Shown piece by piece: positions 25,299 through 38,661 of a stretch of DNA of 64,000 nucleotides. The first letter of the stretch is position 1. Every line of letters starts with the position of its first letter. The notes beneath the pieces were generated by a model. The model did no database searches. It was not told where the DNA came from and saw nothing but the letters and a program-made list of their open reading frames with translations. The translations under genes and the position numbers were made by a program. The DNA is from Diphasiastrum complanatum (Eukaryota; Streptophyta; Lycopodiopsida; Lycopodiales; Lycopodiaceae), in the NCBI GenBank assembly GCA_029204225.1, contig CM055093.1:45680338-45744337 (forward strand), given 5' to 3'.

Positions 25299-27675
25299 AT
25301 GGATTCTCAAAGTAAAGCCGGTCTTATCACAGACAAGCTAAATGGATCCAATTATTATTTGTGAAAATTTTAGATGAAGACCTTGCTAATCGCCAGCGAA
25401 TTATGGGATGTTGTTATAGGTAAAGAAGTAAAATCTGAAGACGACGACTCAAAGTGGAAATGGAAGGACGGTAAAGCTTTTGTGCTTATTATCCCCAGTA
25501 TATTAGATACACAGATTGGACATATAGCTGAAGCTAAAACGTCAAGAGACGTTTGGGACATCCTGAACTCACTATATGACATGAGGGACGTAACTACTAA
25601 GTGACATCTACAAAGGAAATTCTTCACATTCAAGATGTCTACTAGTGATTCATTTCAGAGTCACATTAACCAATTTAGGAATTTCTTGCAATAGATGGCC
25701 ACTGTCGGATCAGTCATAGACAATCAAGACACAATCATGACATTGCTTTCAAGCTTGCCCTCTACATATGAGAACTGGGTGATGATCATATCGACACACT
25801 CAGATTTAACTCTGACTAGAGTTACCACTATGTTGTTGCAAGAAGACAATAGAAGAAGTCAAGACACTTCGTCTACTTCCTCCTCTCAGGCTCTATTTGT
25901 CAACAAAGGCTCGAAGCGACAGAAGCAGAAAAGCTCCAAGAAGGCTGCAACGAATCAGAAACATACTCTAAGTCAAGCACAATCATCAAATCCACAATCG
26001 AAGAAGAAGATGTTTTGCAAGTATATCAAGCGCAATAACCATGAGATCAAGGATTGCCGAATTCTCCAAGCGAAGAACACATCCAAGCCACCTGATCAAC
26101 AAGCAAACATGGTCTCATCATCGCCCCATGTCAAAGTGGATGAAGGCGCATTCATGGTCAAAGATCACAGTGCATTTTTTGATGATTTATGGTTTCTGGA
26201 TTCTGGAGCAACTCAACATATGACCAAGCACCGTGAGATCTTCAACTCCTACACGCCTTACAACACGAAGAAATTTGTTCATCTTGGTGACAATAGTACT
26301 CACACCATTGAAGGTGAAGGTACTGTAAGATTACGATTCTAGCATGATCAATTCAAATTACTATCAAAAGTCTTATATCTTCCTAAACTCTCTACAAATC
26401 TGTTATTGGTAATAGAATTACAGATTTAGGTCATAAGGTAGAATTTGAATATGATCAATACATAATTATTGATAGGAGTGATAAGATCCTTGCACTCAAC
26501 AAGAGGCAGAGTTACTTATATAGATTGGCAAACTGCTATTCTGAGTCTAGTCAAGTCTTAAGAACCTATGTTCTAGTCAATAAAGCATTATTATGGCATC
26601 ATTGTTTATGACACATAAATCATGCTTCTATTTTGAACATGTCCAAACAATCCATGATTCTTGATCTCGACTATCCTTTTGGTAAGGTCGATCTCCTTGT
26701 CTGTCATAGCTACATCTTTGGAAAGTAGGCTAGGATTCCTTTTAGATCAAACCATATGCATGTAGCAAAAGATCTGTTAGATGTTGTTCATACAGATATA
26801 TGTGGACCTATGCAAACTCCTTCGTTGCTAGATGCAAAGTATTTCATTACCTTTATTGACGAATCTCTAGAAGAACAACTGTTTATTTCATTAAACAAAA
26901 ATTAGAGGCTTTCATCAAATTCAGACAATTCAAAGAGCATGCTGAGAATCAAACTTGCAAACGAATCAAAGCACTGAGGTTAGATAACGGGGGAGAGTAC
27001 ATCTCAAATGAATTCAAGGACTATTGCCTTAACAACGACATTGAACAACAATAGATCACTTACTATTTGCCTCAGTCAAATGGTCTTGTTGAGAGAAAGA
27101 ACAAAACCTTAGTTGAATCGGCAAAGTGCATGTTATCACATGCGACACTTCCGAAGTGCTTCTCGGCTAAAACTCTTTCAACATCAACCTATATTCAGAA
27201 CAAATATTCTACTAAAGGCCTTTCAGACAAAACACCATTCGAAATTTGGACAGGAACCAAACCTTCTTTATCAAACTTACAAGTTTTTGGATATACTGCT
27301 TTTGCGCAGATTCCTCGTAATCTTGGAAAGAAGCTCGACTTCCAGAGTATCAAATGTGTTTTCATTAGCTACACTACATTAGATCAAGCCTACAAGTTGT
27401 TCAATCCCATCGAGTCGAAGATATTCACTAGCCGGGATGTCATCTTCATAGAAAATCAGTTTCAAGACCTCAAAGGAAAGGACAGTCCCCTTCATAGAAG
27501 ATCAGTTTCAAGACCTCAAAGGAAAGGGAAGACCCTCAAAGGAAGGGGTCTTAGTGTAATCGACTTTGCTGATTCGTCGTTGATTTGTTGTTCGTCAAGA
27601 GTAGAGGAGCTTGGACCTTCAATAGAAATAGTCGACTGAGGAATTAGAAAGTTCAAAGTGTCAGGAGAATCTGAT
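25299..27675 (+). pseudogene. Copia-1 gag-protease-integrase remnant
   Basis: Gag starts MDSQSKAGLITDKLNGSNYY and continues with stops at the WKFKMK position and near 25602. A long frame 25695-26342 holds gag C-terminus, a knuckle remnant (MFCKYIKRNNHEIKDC; the second Cys is changed to Ile) and protease WFLDSGATQHM. The integrase region (26760-27640) shows VVHTDICGPMQTPSLL, ALRLDNGGEY and LPQSNGLVERKNKTLVESAK. TSRDVIFIENQ follows. Reverse transcriptase is absent. Sister copies with over 80 % similarity by eye are copia-3 (minus, 30433-29740) and copia-4 (minus, 37730-35070). The 3' end carries a tandem duplication and an inverted piece. Confidence 0.85.
27446..27530 (+). repeat. ~44-bp tandem duplication in copia-1
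   Basis: TTCATAGAAAATCAGTTTCA (27446) recurs as TTCATAGAAGATCAGTTTCA (27490), each followed by AGACCTCAAAGGAAAGG. It lies just before the inverted segment and probably arose in the same rearrangement. Confidence 0.75.
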
Positions 27676-27799
27676 AGGTCAATATTCAAAAATCAAGCTC
27701 TATATTCAAAAATCAGAAGTTCAGATCCAAAAAGAAGAGCAATATGTAGTCAGGGTCGATTTGGGTCAAATTTTGGCTTTGGGTCGAATTCAGGTTCAT

Positions 27800-29732
27800 G
27801 GTCAAATTCCAACTCTTCATCCTTCCAACCAAAGCAGAAACCAGACATGAAATCAAAGACTGCAGAACTTTGAAATTTAATAATGAGAAGAAGAAGCAGT
27901 TCCAACAACAAGCAAATTCTGCTTCAACCAATTTTTCAACCCAGCAACAAGAGAAAAATGAAACAGCTTTTATGACCAAGGTCGGAGAACAATAGGATAT
28001 CAATTTTTGGTATCTTGACTTTGGAGCAACACAACACATGACTCACCATCATGACTGGCTCAAAAATTATAAATCTTTCACTCACTCTCGAGTTGTACAA
28101 CTTGGAGACAACTCATCACATTCGATCCAGGGTGAAGGAACATTCAGGGTTGAATTTCAAAAAGGTAAAGTCAAGTTGCTCTCCAATGTTCTCCACGTAT
28201 CAAATCTGACCAAGAATTTGCTCTCAATTAGCAGAATCACTGATTCAAGTCAGAAGGTCAATTTTGATGCAAACGACTGCACAATACTTGACAAATCCCA
28301 AAAAATTCTAGCTTTCGAAAAAAGGAGTGGCAATATTTACAAACCTAGCCACTGTTATTCCTCCAACAGTCAAGCTCTTCACATTTCTACTTCTGAATCA
28401 TCTGATATGGTTTGGCATTTCAAATTAGGCCATTTGAACTTGAATAGTATTCAACAAATGTCAACTCAAGGACTAGTACAAGATCTACCTTATGTCAGCA
28501 AGCCAACTTCTCCATGTGAAAGTTGTATAATCAGCAAGCTAGAAGTCCTTTTATTTTTGACTCAGTTCGTACTTCCAAAGGCTTGCTAGATCTTGTACAT
28601 AGTGACATTTGTGGCCCAATGCAGACTGCTTCCACAGGGAGAGCTCTTCATTTCCTAACCTTCATCGACGACTTCTCTCGGAGGATTGGTTTCTATTTTT
28701 TGAAGCACAAATCAGAAACATTCAAGTTCTTCAAACAGTTGAAGGCATTAGTAGAAAATTCGACCTTGAGAAAAATAAAAAATCTACGTTCAAATGGAGG
28801 GGGAGAGTTTATCTCCACAGAAGCTAAAGAATTCTGAAAGGCCAACGGAATACAACAACAATTCACAACAAGCTGCTCACCTCATTCCAATGGTGTAGCT
28901 AAAAGGAGGAATCCGACACTCATTCAAAGTGCCAAGAGCATGTTGGCCCATGTCTCTCTTCCAAAGAAGTTCTGGACAGACGTTGTTACTACAATAGCCT
29001 ATTTGCACAGTCAATCCATCACCAAATTCCTAAATGGCAAGACACCTTATGAGGTGTAAACATGATCAAAACCATCACTCAAAAATATTAGAGTGTTTGG
29101 ATGCATTGCTTATGCACAGATCCCTGAAGATCTCAGGAAGAAGCTGGACAACACAAGCTAAAAATCAATTTTTGGCTACTTTCCAGATCACAAGACATAC
29201 AAGCTCTACAATTTGGACACAAAAAAGACATTCACGAGCAGAGATGTCATTTTTCTAGAGGACAAAATTTTTGACCGCAAGGGAAAAGCTAAAAAAAATT
29301 TCAACCCAATGGTTGAACAACAAAATTTCGACCCAAGGGTCAAAAATTTGGAAGTCGATACTAACTTTGAAAATGAGTCTGATCAGTAGAGGGTCAAAAT
29401 CAGCCAAGGAGGACAAAAAAGACAGCCTCCATCTAGATATATGGATGATGCAGTCTGTTATTTTGTGCAGGAATCAAATACAGTTTCAGAGGCGATGTCT
29501 ACACCTCAAACTGAACAATGGAAAACAACAATGGACACAGAATTCGATTCGCTGATGGAGAATCAAACATGGACAATCACTGAGCTACCAAAGGACATGA
29601 ATATGATTCCATGCAAATGGATATTCAAGGCAAAGTATGATGTTGAAGGAAGGCTAGATCAATACAAAGCCAAGCTGGTTGCCAAAGGCTATTCCCATAT
29701 TCCATATTGGGAACATCTTCTTCTTCGATTGT
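27800..29732 (+). pseudogene. Copia-2 gag end, protease, integrase and start of reverse transcriptase
   Basis: A different copia family. It shows a gag knuckle remnant (HEIKDCRTL), protease-like WYLDFGATQHMT (catalytic region DSG changed to DFG) and LHVSNLTKNLLSISRI. The GAG-pre-integrase block WHFKLGHLNLNSIQQMS follows. Integrase has LVHSDICGPMQTAS, LRSNGGGEFI (Asp changed to Asn) and PHSNGVAKRRN. RT start is CKWIFKAKYDVEGRLDQYKA; the copy is cut near 29710. Several frameshifts and stops occur (28587, 28838, 29057). Its 5' part is joined to copia-1 at about 27680. Confidence 0.82.
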
Positions 29733-29739
29733 GAATTTG

Positions 29740-30433
29740 ATAATTGCTCTTGACTTTGTGTCAGCTTCTGATTTGATGCGGACTGCTTAGATCTTGTATC
29801 TTTCTGTCATTTCAAGCCTTTGTTGACATATAGAGCATGCGATGATGACATCAAAGAGGTGTCTTGACTTTTTCGATTGTCTTCTTGCAGCAACATAGTG
29901 ATAACTCTAGTGAGAGTTAAATCTGAGTGTGTCGATATGATCATCACCAAGTTTTCATATGTAAAAGACAAGCTTGAAAGCAATGCCATGATTGCATCTT
30001 GATCGTCAATGATAGATCTGACAGCTTCCATCTGTTGCAAGAGATTCTTGAACTAGTTAACGTGATTTTGAAGTGAATCACCATTAGACATCTCGAGTGT
30101 GAAGAATTTTCTTCTGAGATGTAATCTGGAAGTCACTTCACTCACATCATATAGTGAGCTCATGATGTCCCATACTTCTTTCGGAGTTTGAGCTACAGAT
30201 ATGTGGCCAATCAGAGTGTCTGATATTTTGAGAATAATAAGAGCGAAAGCTTTATCATCCTTCGATTTTAACTTTGAGTCGGATGTGTCATCTTCAAGCT
30301 TCACTTCGATACCTATAACAACATCCCACAACTCATTGGCGATTAGCAAGGTCTTCATCTTAAATTTCCACAAATAGTAATTGGATCCATTTAGCTTGTT
30401 AGCGATGAGACCGACTTTACTTTGAGAATCCAT
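29740..30433 (-). pseudogene. Copia-3 gag fragment
   Basis: It starts MDSQSKVGLIANKLNGSNYY, WKFKMKTLLIANELWDVVIG, and continues to STHSDLTLTRVITMLLQEDN and HALYVNKGLK, with one stop near 30054. It is the same family as copia-1 and copia-4 and is in better condition than copia-1 over this part. It is cut at about 29735, where plus-strand copia-2 begins. Confidence 0.85.
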
Positions 30434-30612
30434 CTAGAACTTTACTCTATCGATTAATCAATGACTTAAGAATGATATCGTGCAACGCTGCAATTGGAAA
30501 TCAATTATCCGATATTGAAAATTGATACCACAAATTGAAGAGTAAGAGCAAGTGTGATACTATGACAAGGATCTAATGATATTGCTCTGATATCATGAAG
30601 GATAGTAGTAGA

Positions 30613-30624
30613 GCATTGATACCA
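30613..30624 (-). other. Copia-3 primer-binding site
   Basis: Minus strand TGGTATCAATGC, two changes from TGGTATCAGAGC, next to LTR end GCAACA. Confidence 0.55.
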
Positions 30625-31985
30625 TGTTGCAAAGAGGGCATGACAATTTGATAATCTGAAGTCTGTAAACAAACTACTGAGCATAGCAGGATGAGCCTTC
30701 TTTCCTAATGCATGACTACGCCTATCAATAAATGAACACAATGATAACGACAGAAGTCACGTTCAATATTTTGGCAACTAAATTTGAAATCATTAGCACT
30801 AAAGTGATTCCGTAGCCAAACAATAATGTATTGAATATTGCAACGTTGCAGCATTCAACAGATCATACAAAATAAAAAAAGATTTATTAGTTACAAATAA
30901 CTATAGAAAAGCATACATTCTGACATGATATTGAACGCAATAAAAGATAGATTGATTCAGTAATTAGCATGTACAAATTAGATGATGAGAGCACAAAACA
31001 ATAACGGATGAAACTGCTTACTCTAAGCTATCTCTAAGTAGCTGAAAAACTATGTTTGATGCACTTTCGCTGATAACCAACAAGCGTGAATAGCAATAAT
31101 CTAATATGATGGAAGAACGGATGAACACGAGGAAGGACCTAATCTTTGGATGGAGAGAGGCATTGCAGATAACAATGAAGTGCGAAATAACTCTCCCAAT
31201 ATGGACTGCTACTAACTTCCAACAAGAACAATCTCTTGGTATCAGGGTAGAGATTGTAAATGTCAAATAGAATCACAACTCCTGCGTTCAGGATGGACCG
31301 CTGAAATAATTGCATGTTCAGATAAATTTTGAGCACATCCACCAAAGAGTATTGGAATTACTGTTAATCAGTTTGAATGTAAAGGTTCAATATAGAATTT
31401 AAAGTGATGGTGCAGCAAGATAGCGCTTGTTCCTCAAACGTCAAAGACAGTCATCGCCTGATCAAATTCTGAGGAGTTGGAGATGTCCATGATTTGATTA
31501 GATTGAGTGAACAAGCTAAGACAAGTAAATAGAAGAGTGTAATCAATCACAACGAAGATATATCTACGTTAGACACATATATGAAAAAGTGTTGCTTCTA
31601 TATTACACTAAATGCTTGTAGAGGAGCAAGAGCACCATAAATGGTTACAGCCTGAAAAATGATGTAACTCATATGCAAATCTTCCGCTCTGTTGCACATG
31701 GCTAAATGAGAGCTGGAGATGTATTTATGCACATATTTGTTTATAACAAGAACCATTTAGCTAATCTATAATTACAAGAGTAGTTTAGTTTAAACTATGT
31801 ATTGGTTGTGAAATAATGTAAAATGACATATGTACAAAGTGAATAACATTCCAACGACTCAAAGTCGTTGAAGTAAATGAAGTTGTCGCATTCATTGCCT
31901 TTTGGAAAAATGCGAACTGTGCGAAAAACAGTTCATTTATGCAGACTGTTGCGAACATAGTTCATTTCCAGCAGACTGTTTGAAA
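30625..31985 (-). mobile_element. Copia-3 5' LTR (5' edge approximate)
   Basis: It lies directly upstream of the PBS and gag of copia-3. The far end carries GCAACAGTCTGCATAAATGA and CGCACAGTTCGCATTTTTCC, words shared with the LTR family at 19812/49532. The outer border is set where this similarity stops and is uncertain. Confidence 0.45.
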
Positions 31986-31989
31986 AGAG

Positions 31990-32660
31990 TGACTAGTATT
32001 CAAAGAATTTTGCATACTTCATGTGAAGGATTTCAGATCATTGATGATCCACGATCATCCATGTCCCTAATCTTTGGTTACAAAAGAAGAAAATCCTACC
32101 AATCTCACCAATGTAGAAAAATCAGCATGTACACACAAAATGAGATGCAAACTCTAATAGAACTTGATCAAACATGAATCAAATGATAAAGTACTGTTAT
32201 TGTCCATACAAAACCAGCAAGCTATTGTATTTCACATGTGTGGATCCAAAAATAACAAATATAGATCATTCTACACATAGAATTGCGTGCAATCACAAGT
32301 ATAGTGCACCAATGGATAGTAGAACCCAAGAGAACCAGATATAAGCATGAAATGAAGTAGAGAAGAGAGAAGGTGTGCCTCGTTTCATAACAGGTCCAAA
32401 ACCTATTTGGCCACTCGGTTTTCCCTCCAAAACGCTAACTTGCTATTCTAGGGTCTAGAATCAAAGTACCCAACGTTTAAATTTGAATCTACTCAAACTC
32501 ACATTCTAACTTTTCCACAATTTCAAAAAGTACTTATTCAAATGAAATTTAGACTAATGAACTTTGAAAAGTCAATCTCTAAGTCTAAAAATAGAGTTGG
32601 CCTCAATTTGCCAAATATGGAAATATAGCAAATATGGTCAAACTAGTTGAATCTTTCACA
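31990..32660 (-). mobile_element. Copia-7 3' LTR (partial)
   Basis: The LTR start TGTGAAAGATTCAAC (minus strand, 32660) follows a polypurine tract GAAGAGGGAG and a pol C-terminus. The downstream limit is hidden by the copia-3 LTR, which appears inserted in or abutting it. Confidence 0.5.
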
Positions 32661-34000
32661 CTCCCTCTTCAACTAGTTTTAGCATGGACGTTGACAACAC
32701 TCCAAGTGATGTCCTATGCTTCATGAACAAGTCCTTTCTCAATGTTTTGGTGAAAATATCAGCTACACATTCCCTTGGGGACACATGTTGAAGCTCCACC
32801 TCTGCAGTGACTTGCTTTCTCACAAAATGTTGTTGCACCTCAACATGCTTGCTCCTAGCATAGTTTTTGACAATAGAACTTTGATCCATCATAAGAATGA
32901 TCTTCTTCCTAAGAATAAATCTCCTTTCAATGATCATATAATGCTCAAAATAGAAACAACCATAATTGATATAGAGAATAGTGTCCACTTAGGATGCTTC
33001 ACTAAATCTTACATCAATTTTACATGTCAAGAAGTAACTAGTACATGAAGAATCAAATAGAATGTAAATGAAATGATTCCACCATGCTTCCAACTCTGAA
33101 CTCTCTGAAAAAATATAGCAAACTAACAATAAATGTGAGTGATCAACATTTGCTTTCATGTCTCCTCCTTCTTTGTCCTTTGTTGCCATGTATCCACCAT
33201 GACACTCCATGAATGAGCTTCCATCTCCATCTTGCCACAAGATACCATCATACCTTGATGACTTGACCATGAATGAGTGATATAATGAGCCTCCAATAGC
33301 TTCATTTCCATCAGCAAAACTAGCCAAGAATGCTAACATCCATCCACTTGCATAGCACCATCTACACAAGAAGATCTTCCAAAAGATGTTCCATTTTCCA
33401 TAAGAGCTTGATACCTAAGATCCATTGTTTGGATCCACTCCTCTTCTTTCCTTGCTTCATCTACACTTGTAGGTTCATCAAAAGAGCTTAGGAAAGCAAC
33501 ATAATTTCCAAAAACTACTTGCTTGCCCTTTTCATCATATTTGAGCCTTGAAAGTACTTGTCTTTCCCTTGATGTTCTCCTTGGCTTTTGACTTGATGAA
33601 GGTCCATCATCATCACCATCCAAAGTAGGATCCTTTACATCAACATCAAGAATGTTAGATCCATCCAAACCACCATCAATCATATTTGAAGAAACTTTTG
33701 GAATGTTTCTCTCATCAAAGATGACATCTCTGCCAACAATCACTTTGTTAGTAAAAGGAATGTAAACCTTGTAGGCCTTATTCATCTCACTATATCCAAC
33801 AAAAATACCTCTTCTTGAAGATGGATCCTCCTTGGTCCTATCATTAAGAGTAATGTTGACATATTATATGCATCCAAAGGTTTTTAGAAAGTTGACACTC
33901 GGCCTCCTCTTGAATAACATCTCAAAAGGTGTCCTTCCATCCAAAATAGCACTCGGCCACCTATTGCACAAGAAATTGGCACACGCTTCATAGAATAGGA
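32661..34000 (-). pseudogene. Copia-7 integrase end and RNase H end, internally deleted
   Basis: The 5' part (34000-33340) has LDGRTPFEMLFKRRPSVNFL, GIFVGYSEMNKAYKVYIP and VGRDVIFDERN, then a linker SSSQKPRRTSRERQVL and the start of RT (MENGTS). RT and most of RNase H are missing. The 3' part (32988-32656) has RSKHVEVQQHFVRKQVTAEV, VSPRECVADIFTKTLRKDLF and then the polypurine tract. The stretch 33369-32990 between them has an open frame of 126 codons with no recognised similarity. Confidence 0.75.
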
Positions 34001-34840
34001 TGAAATGACACAACATCTTTTGTCAATAGTTGTTTAAAGTTATAGAATGTATCTTCTTTGAAGATTACATCCCTAGAAACAAATGCTACATTGGTGGATA
34101 GATCAAAAACTTTATAAGCTTTATGTTCATCAAGATAGCCAATGAAAATACATTTATTTGACCTATGGTCCAGTTTCTTCCTAAGTTGTTTAGGAACATG
34201 AACAAAACATATACAAACAATGATTTTTAGATGGCTGACACTAGACTTCTGTCCATGCCATACTTGATAAGGCGTTCTGTTATTGACGACTTTTGTGCTA
34301 AATCTATTTTGTATATTATAGGTTGTGGCAGTAGCTTTTGTCCAGAATTTCGAAGGTAAGTGCACTTTTAAGCTTGATCATTTACATTTTTATGAGAAGT
34401 AGTAGCTAGTGCGATTGAGTCAGAGAGTATATATAAGTTTCCAACCCGAGTGCAAGTAGTCATAGTAGTATCTTTGTCGAAGATTATATACTGTTCAGAA
34501 GAAAATGTAACAGCGTAGCCCTCATCGGTTATCTTAGAAATTGATAATAGATTCTTAGATAGCTGAGGTACATGAAGGACATTTGAAATAGAAACAAAGA
34601 ATGCATTTCTGAATACAATCTTGACAATTTCTTTTTCTTTCATGTAGATGGTGCTAGAGTCTCTGAGGTAGATAAATTCATCTCTAGTATAAGCTACATA
34701 TTAAGTAAATCATTATCTTCGAGGAGTCATATGTTGGGTAGCGCCACTGTCGAGATACCAGCTGTCATAGTCTGCATTGCCACTGTTGTAGGCCACATTA
34801 GGAGAAATATGGTCTCAAAATGGGCCCTTTAAGAAATTTC
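34000..34840 (-). pseudogene. Copia-6 protease and integrase C-terminal fragment
   Basis: Protease SWYLDSGATQHMTPRR (about 34780-34730), then NVLHVPQLSKNLLSISKITD. After a jump at about 34367, the integrase C-terminal part follows: LPSKFWTKATATTYNIQNRF, RTPYQVWHGQKSSVSHLK and VSRDVIFKED. The integrase catalytic core is deleted. It is fused to copia-7 at about 34000. Confidence 0.75.
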
Positions 34841-35071
34841 ACTTTAGAGAGAGGTTACATAGAGAGAGAATGCAAACTTGTAACTTCCGGTTGTTGTTTT
34901 CCGAGTTTCCGGCCTTGCCCGATGTTTAACTAGTATGGTTAACTTCAGACATTAGTTAGTTAAGCATGAGATGTAATAACTTCTCTTCATGCTCGTTCCA
35001 AAATTTGGGACTAGAGCTTTAAGACTGAAAACAAAAACTGAAGCATGAGTGGCAGGACCTAGTTCCATTGG
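34841..35071. other. Unassigned spacer between copia-6 and copia-4
   Basis: No coding similarity seen on either strand. It contains ACTTCCGG and TTTCCGGCC words and AGTTAGTTAAG-type repeats. Confidence 0.35.
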
Positions 35072-37735
35072 TGAGAGAGCTAACTTGCAATTAATCAGAT
35101 TATATCTGACTAACATGTTGTAGATGTACCTCTATTGTGTAATGTAGACTAACTTCTATTTTATGTCTATGTGGATTGTATACCAAGGCAGAAATGAGCT
35201 TTGCCTAGAGTCTGGTTCTTGATAAGAGATGAATACTCTTTATTCATAGCTTCTTTCCAAAGATCTGAATCAGGCTGACTGAGTGCCTCTTGGACAAACG
35301 TCGGTTCCTAAACAAGGTAGGCTACAGACTAGTTAATATACCTCGCATGTGGTCTGCTAGTCCTTGATGATCTTCTAGGTAATAGAGGAAGTTGATCATT
35401 TTCATCATATTGTAGTTGCTAATCTACAACATCATCATTTTTTGATTCACCGTTGATTTGTTGTTCATCAAAAGTAGAAGAGCTTGGACCTTCAATGGAA
35501 ATAGTCGACTGAGGAACTAGAAAGTTCAATGTGTCACGAGAATCTGACACGTCGGCTACATGGGGACTGTCTTTTCCTTTGAGGCCTTGAAACTGATATT
35601 CGATGAAGATGACATCCCGGCTAGTGAATATCTTTGACTCGATGGGATCAAACAACTTGTAGGCTTGATTTGAAGTAGTGTAGCTGATGAAAACACATTT
35701 GATACTCTGGAAGTCAAGCTTCTTCCTGAGATTATGAGGAATATGTGCAAAATCAGTACATCCAAAAACTCGTAAGTTTGATAAAGAATGTTTGGTACTT
35801 GTCCAAACTTCAAATGGTGTTTTGTCTTAGAGACCTTTAGTAGGACATATGTTCTGAATATAGGTTGTTGTTGAAACAACTTCAGACCAGAAGGACTTCG
35901 GAAGTGTCGCATGTGATAACATGCACTTTGCCGATTCAACTAAGGTTCAGTTCTTTCTCTCAGCAAGACCATTTGATTGAGGCGAATAGGAGGTTATGTA
36001 TTGTTGCTCAATGTCGTTGTTAAGGCAATACTCCTTGAATTTGGTGGATATGTATTATCCCCAGTTATCTGACCTCAGTGCTTTGATTTGTTTGCCAGTT
36101 TGATTCTCAGCATGCTCTTTGAATTGTCTAAATTTGATGAAAGCCTCTGATTTCTGTTTAATGAAATAAACAGTTGTTCTTCTGGAAAATTCGTCAATAA
36201 AAGTAATAAAATACTTTGCATCTAGTAATGAAGGAGTTTGCATAGGTCCACATATATCTGTATGAACAACATATAACAGATCTTTTGTTGCATGTCTATG
36301 GTTTGATCTAAAAAGAATCTTAGCCTGCTTTCCAAAGATGCAGCTATGACAGACAGGGAGATCGACCTTATCAGAAGGATAGTCAAGATCAAGAACCATG
36401 GATTGTCTGGACATGTTCAAAACAGATGCATAATTCAAGTGTCCTAAGCGATGATGCCAAAGTAATGCTTTATTGACTAGAACATAGGTTTTCAAGGCTT
36501 GACTAGACTCAGAATAACAATGTGCCAATCTATATAAGTAACCATGTCTCTTGCCGAGTGCAATGATCTTGTTACTCCTATCAATAATTTAGCAATGATC
36601 TGATTCAAATTTTACCTTATGACCTAAATCTGTAATTCTACTTACTGATAACAGATTTGTAGAGAGTTTAGGAACATATAAGACCTTTGATAGTAGTTTG
36701 AATTGATCATGCTGGAATTGCAATCTTGTGTGAGTACTATTGTCACCAAGATGAACAAATTTTTTCGTGCTGTAAGGCATGTAGGAGTTGAAAATCTCAC
36801 GTTGATTGGTTATGTGTTGAGTTGCTCCAGAATCAAGAAACCATGAATCATCCAAAAATGTGCTTTGATCTTTGACCATGAATGTGCATTCGTCCACTTC
36901 GACCTGGGGAGATGATGAAACTGTGTTTGCTTGTTGATCAGGTTGCTTGGTAGCATTCTTCACTTGGAGCAATCCTTGATCTCATAGTTATTGTGCTTGC
37001 AATACCTGCAAAACATCCTCTTCTTCGACTGTGGATTTGATGATTGTTCTTGACTTTGAGTCAGATTCTGATTCATTGCAGCCTTCTTGGAGCTTTTTAG
37101 CTTCTGTCGCTTAGAGCCTTTGCTGACATATAGAGCATGAGAGGAGGAAGTAGACAAAGTGTCTTGACTTCTTCTATTGTCTTCTTGCAGCAACATAGTG
37201 ATAACTCTAGTAAGAGTTAAATCTGAGTGTGTCGATATGATCATCACCCAATTCTCATATGTAGAGGACAAGCTTGAAAGCAATGTCATAATTGCATCTT
37301 GATTGTCTATGACTGATCCGACAGTGGCCATCTGTTTCAAGAGACTTTTAAATTGGTTAATGTGACTCTGAAGAGAATCACCATTAGACATCTTGAATGT
37401 AAATTTTTTTTTTCGTAGATGTAACTTAGTAGTTACGTCCCTCATGTCAGATAGTGAGTTCAGGATGTCCCAAACGTCTTTTGAAGTTGTAGCTTTAGCT
37501 ATGTGTCCGATCTATGTATTTGATATATTGAGGATAATAAGCGCGAAAGCTTTACCATCCTTCGATTTCCACTTTGAGTCTTCTATGTCATCTTCAGGTT
37601 TTACTTCTGTACCTGTAACAACATTCCATAACTCGTTGGCGATTAGCAAGGTCTTCATCTTAAATTTCCGCAAATGATAATTGGATTCATTTAGCTTGTC
37701 TGCAATAAGACCAGCTTTACTTTGAGAATCTATTT
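35072..37735 (-). pseudogene. Copia-4 gag-protease-integrase and partial reverse transcriptase
   Basis: Gag MDSQSKAGLIADKLNESNYH from about 37730; a long frame 37445-36960 with MFCRYCKHNNYEIKDC (CX2CX4HX4C-like, with His changed). Protease WFLDSGATQHITNQREIF follows (about 36860-36800). Integrase has WHHRLGHLNYASVLNMSRQS, HTDICGPMQTPSLLDAKYF, FIDEFSRRTTVYFIKQKSE and ALRSDNWG (GG changed to WG). TSRDVIFIEYQ and a linker up to WKEAMNKEYSSL follow. The RT core is missing. The sequence then jumps to a C-terminal RT piece (MLVRYNLINCKLALSPME) and stops at 35072. Many stops are present. Confidence 0.85.
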
Positions 37736-38021
37736 GGAATTTAGTCTGTCGATTGTATCGATGACGCCAAGATGTAGTAATGCCAACAACAGGAAATCAA
37801 TTCTCTAAACTAAAAGGCTGAAAGGAACTGAAGAATATGATATCAATTTGATATAGTGAAATATATCAAGTATTAGAGCTTTCGCTCTGATATCGAAATA
37901 ACATTATGTCTTGATAGAGATCACATATTTAATATCGTGATAGTTCAGATAAAGAAAATAGTGATCTAGCACTGATACTATGATAGAAGTTCTGATACCA
38001 TGTTGGTATGCTCTAATACCA

Positions 38022-38569
38022 TGTCAGAAAGAGGTGTTTGAAAGATAGGTCGAACTCGAATGAATAATATTCGAACGTTTAGAAAGAAAACTTTTCGTGC
38101 ATAGCGGAATAAGCTATCTTCCTCTTTCTCTATGCATGACTATGCCTATCAATTTCGAACAAAACAATAGTGATAAAAATCACGAACTAACTCTGAAATC
38201 ATCAGTACTATAGTGATTACGTAGCCAAACAATTGAATTATTAGACAAATAATTTGTCGTGAATCACTAGACAAATACTTAGTCACAAATCATTAGACAA
38301 ATAATTAGTTGCGAAGAATTACATAAACACATACATTATGAGACGAAGCTGAACGCAATAAAATATAGTACTGATTCAGTATGAAAACGAAATAGAAGTA
38401 AATGAGTACAATAAGTTGTGGATCGGAGCCGTGTACTCTATACTATCTCTGAGTGGCTAAAATGAAAGTTTGAATTAAGCGCAATGCTGATAAGCAGTAA
38501 GCGCAATAGCAATTTTTAAAACAACTCTAAGAAGTGAGCTAGAATGCTCAAGAGTGTTCAAGCTCGTAG

Positions 38570-38661
<92 letters not shown>

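Noticed and set aside
32989-33369. 126-codon minus-strand frame between copia-7 integrase and RNase H as a captured gene
   Set aside because: No recognisable similarity, and it sits where RT should be in a decayed element; chance opening is likelier. I keep only a note in the copia-7 entry.
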